This document shows, piece after piece, positions 23,930 to 24,763 of a stretch of DNA of 24,763 nucleotides. Position numbers and translations under genes: made by a program. Position 1 is the stretch's first letter; each line of letters begins with the position of its first letter. The notes beneath the pieces are model-generated. The model did no database searches and was not told where the DNA came from. It saw nothing but the letters and a program-made list of their open reading frames with translations. Source of the DNA: JAYEJW01 sp034716535 (GTDB lineage: Bacteria; Pseudomonadota; Gammaproteobacteria; Chromatiales; Chromatiaceae); NCBI GenBank assembly GCA_034716535.1, contig JAYEJW010000569.1:1-24763 (forward strand), given 5' to 3'.

Positions 23930-24763
23930 GCACAGCCAAGACAGCGGACGAGCTGAGGGACAGCTGGGATCTGCGCCGGCCGGAGCGGCTTCTCTTTCTT
24001 GGGAGCCTGTTCTGCATCCTGGTGGGCTTTCTGATGGTGTTCGGGTCCGGCCGCAGCGTCGACCGAATGATCACCGCGCGGGATCTGTTGCCGCTTGCGG
24101 TCTACGCCCTCAGCCTGCTGATATTGCATATCACTCTGGTCCTGTTCCGATTTCGGGGGGACCAGATCCTGCTGGGCGCGGTGGCCTTTCTATCCGGCTT
24201 GGGGCTGCTCGCCCAATACCGCATGGGCGCCTTCGACACGGCCTCCCAGTCGACGCTGAATGACTACCTGTTTCCTGCCGGAATCCTGATCATGCTCGCG
24301 GTCGGCATCGGCGGCATGCGGGGGCGCTACAATCGCCTCGCGTCAGGCATCTGGTTCTGGGGTGGGCTATCGTTGATCCTGGTGGCCGTCCTGCTGCTGA
24401 CGGGGCAGCGTTTTCGCGGCGCCGTCTATGGAGCGGGCTTCATCACCCCGACCGAAATCCTCAAGGTGACCGTTGTTCTGTTCCTGGCCGGTTTCATCGC
24501 TAGTCACTCGAAAGGCTTGAGCCGATGGAGTCCGCTCATCCTGCCGCCCCTTCGAGACCTGTTGCCGCTGATCCTCTTTTGGATCCTGCTCTCCGGCCTG
24601 CTGGTGGTTCAGCGAGATCTGGGCATGTTCGTGATCCTCAGCGTCGCTCTGCTTGCCATGCTGTATCTCGGTACCGGCCGGATCGGGTACCTCCTCTACG
24701 GCGCAGTTGCCGCGACCGGGCTGGGCTATCTGGTCCTGCATGTCATCGAACACGGACAGCGCC
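23926..24763 (+). CDS. SEDS-family glycosyltransferase (FtsW/RodA/SpoVE), 3' end outside the window
   Basis: The first 279 codons of a polytopic membrane protein; the gene runs off the right edge. The TTG start at 23926 overlaps the PBP stop (TTGA), implying translational coupling; no in-frame ATG lies close by. The protein has a short soluble N-terminus, then helices including RLLFLGSLFCILVGFLMVFG and LLPLAVYALSLLILHITLVL. The SEDS signatures TPTEILKVTVVLFLAGFIA (compare 'QPSElaKla.ilflA..l') and LLVVQRDLGMFVILSVALLA (compare 'll..qpDlGt..v') are both present. The aspartate of the second (QRDLG) is the residue essential in RodA. It polymerises lipid II into glycan, with the upstream PBP as crosslinking partner. 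Confidence 0.9.
   Translation, partial: MSTAKTADELRDSWDLRRPERLLFLGSLFCILVGFLMVFGSGRSVDRMITARDLLPLAVYALSLLILHITLVLFRFRGDQILLGAVAFLSGLGLLAQYRMGAFDTASQSTLNDYLFPAGILIMLAVGIGGMRGRYNRLASGIWFWGGLSLILVAVLLLTGQRFRGAVYGAGFITPTEILKVTVVLFLAGFIASHSKGLSRWSPLILPPLRDLLPLILFWILLSGLLVVQRDLGMFVILSVALLAMLYLGTGRIGYLLYGAVAATGLGYLVLHVIEHGQR

Noticed and set aside
1..24763. CRISPR array
   Set aside because: No regularly spaced direct repeats seen anywhere, despite the possible Cas8b-like gene at the left edge.
1..24763. tRNA or rRNA genes, prophage or integrase genes
   Set aside because: No cloverleaf-like segments, rRNA motifs or phage genes noticed; the only mobile-element trace is the ISL3 relic.

Overview
The window is GC-rich, Gram-negative, proteobacterial chromosomal DNA. 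An RND pump, an OprB-type porin, periplasmic signal peptides and a SEDS/PBP pair all point to a double-membrane cell. A gammaproteobacterium is my best guess from overall protein style; this is inference, and no rRNA or other marker gene is present. No tRNA, rRNA, CRISPR array or intact insertion sequence was seen.

Left part (1-6904): a gene cut by the window edge (minus strand) resembles CRISPR Cas8b-type large subunits, but only weakly. Next comes a TetR-controlled RND efflux operon (adaptor plus permease, minus strand) divergent from its tetR. A strong sigma70-like promoter in the divergent gap is bracketed by a perfect 10-bp inverted repeat, a likely TetR operator. The permease gene runs at its 3' end into a truncated Uma2-family remnant in another frame. 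An AraC-type regulator then faces a secreted two-domain protein.

Middle (7025-15010): the most interesting part is a same-strand block of a signal-peptide-bearing ureohydrolase (arginase/agmatinase superfamily, all six metal ligands present), a fusion of a DAACS-type secondary transporter with a family-3 solute-binding domain, and a secreted DUF3616-like protein. I infer that guanidino compounds could be hydrolysed in the periplasm, with product or substrate captured and imported by the fused carrier. Class I PPK2 and an OprB-type porin follow.

Decayed strip (15011-16518): remains of a small secreted protein, an ISL3 transposase fragment, and a nitrilase that stops just before its catalytic cysteine.

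Right part (16659-24763): a thioredoxin-like/VKOR fusion closely followed by a NamZ/DUF1343 protein, an HdeD-family membrane protein, a minus-strand two-component pair (tandem-GAF HisKA_2 kinase with a receiver-only regulator), and a penicillin-binding transpeptidase translationally coupled to a SEDS (FtsW/RodA) glycosyltransferase that runs off the window.
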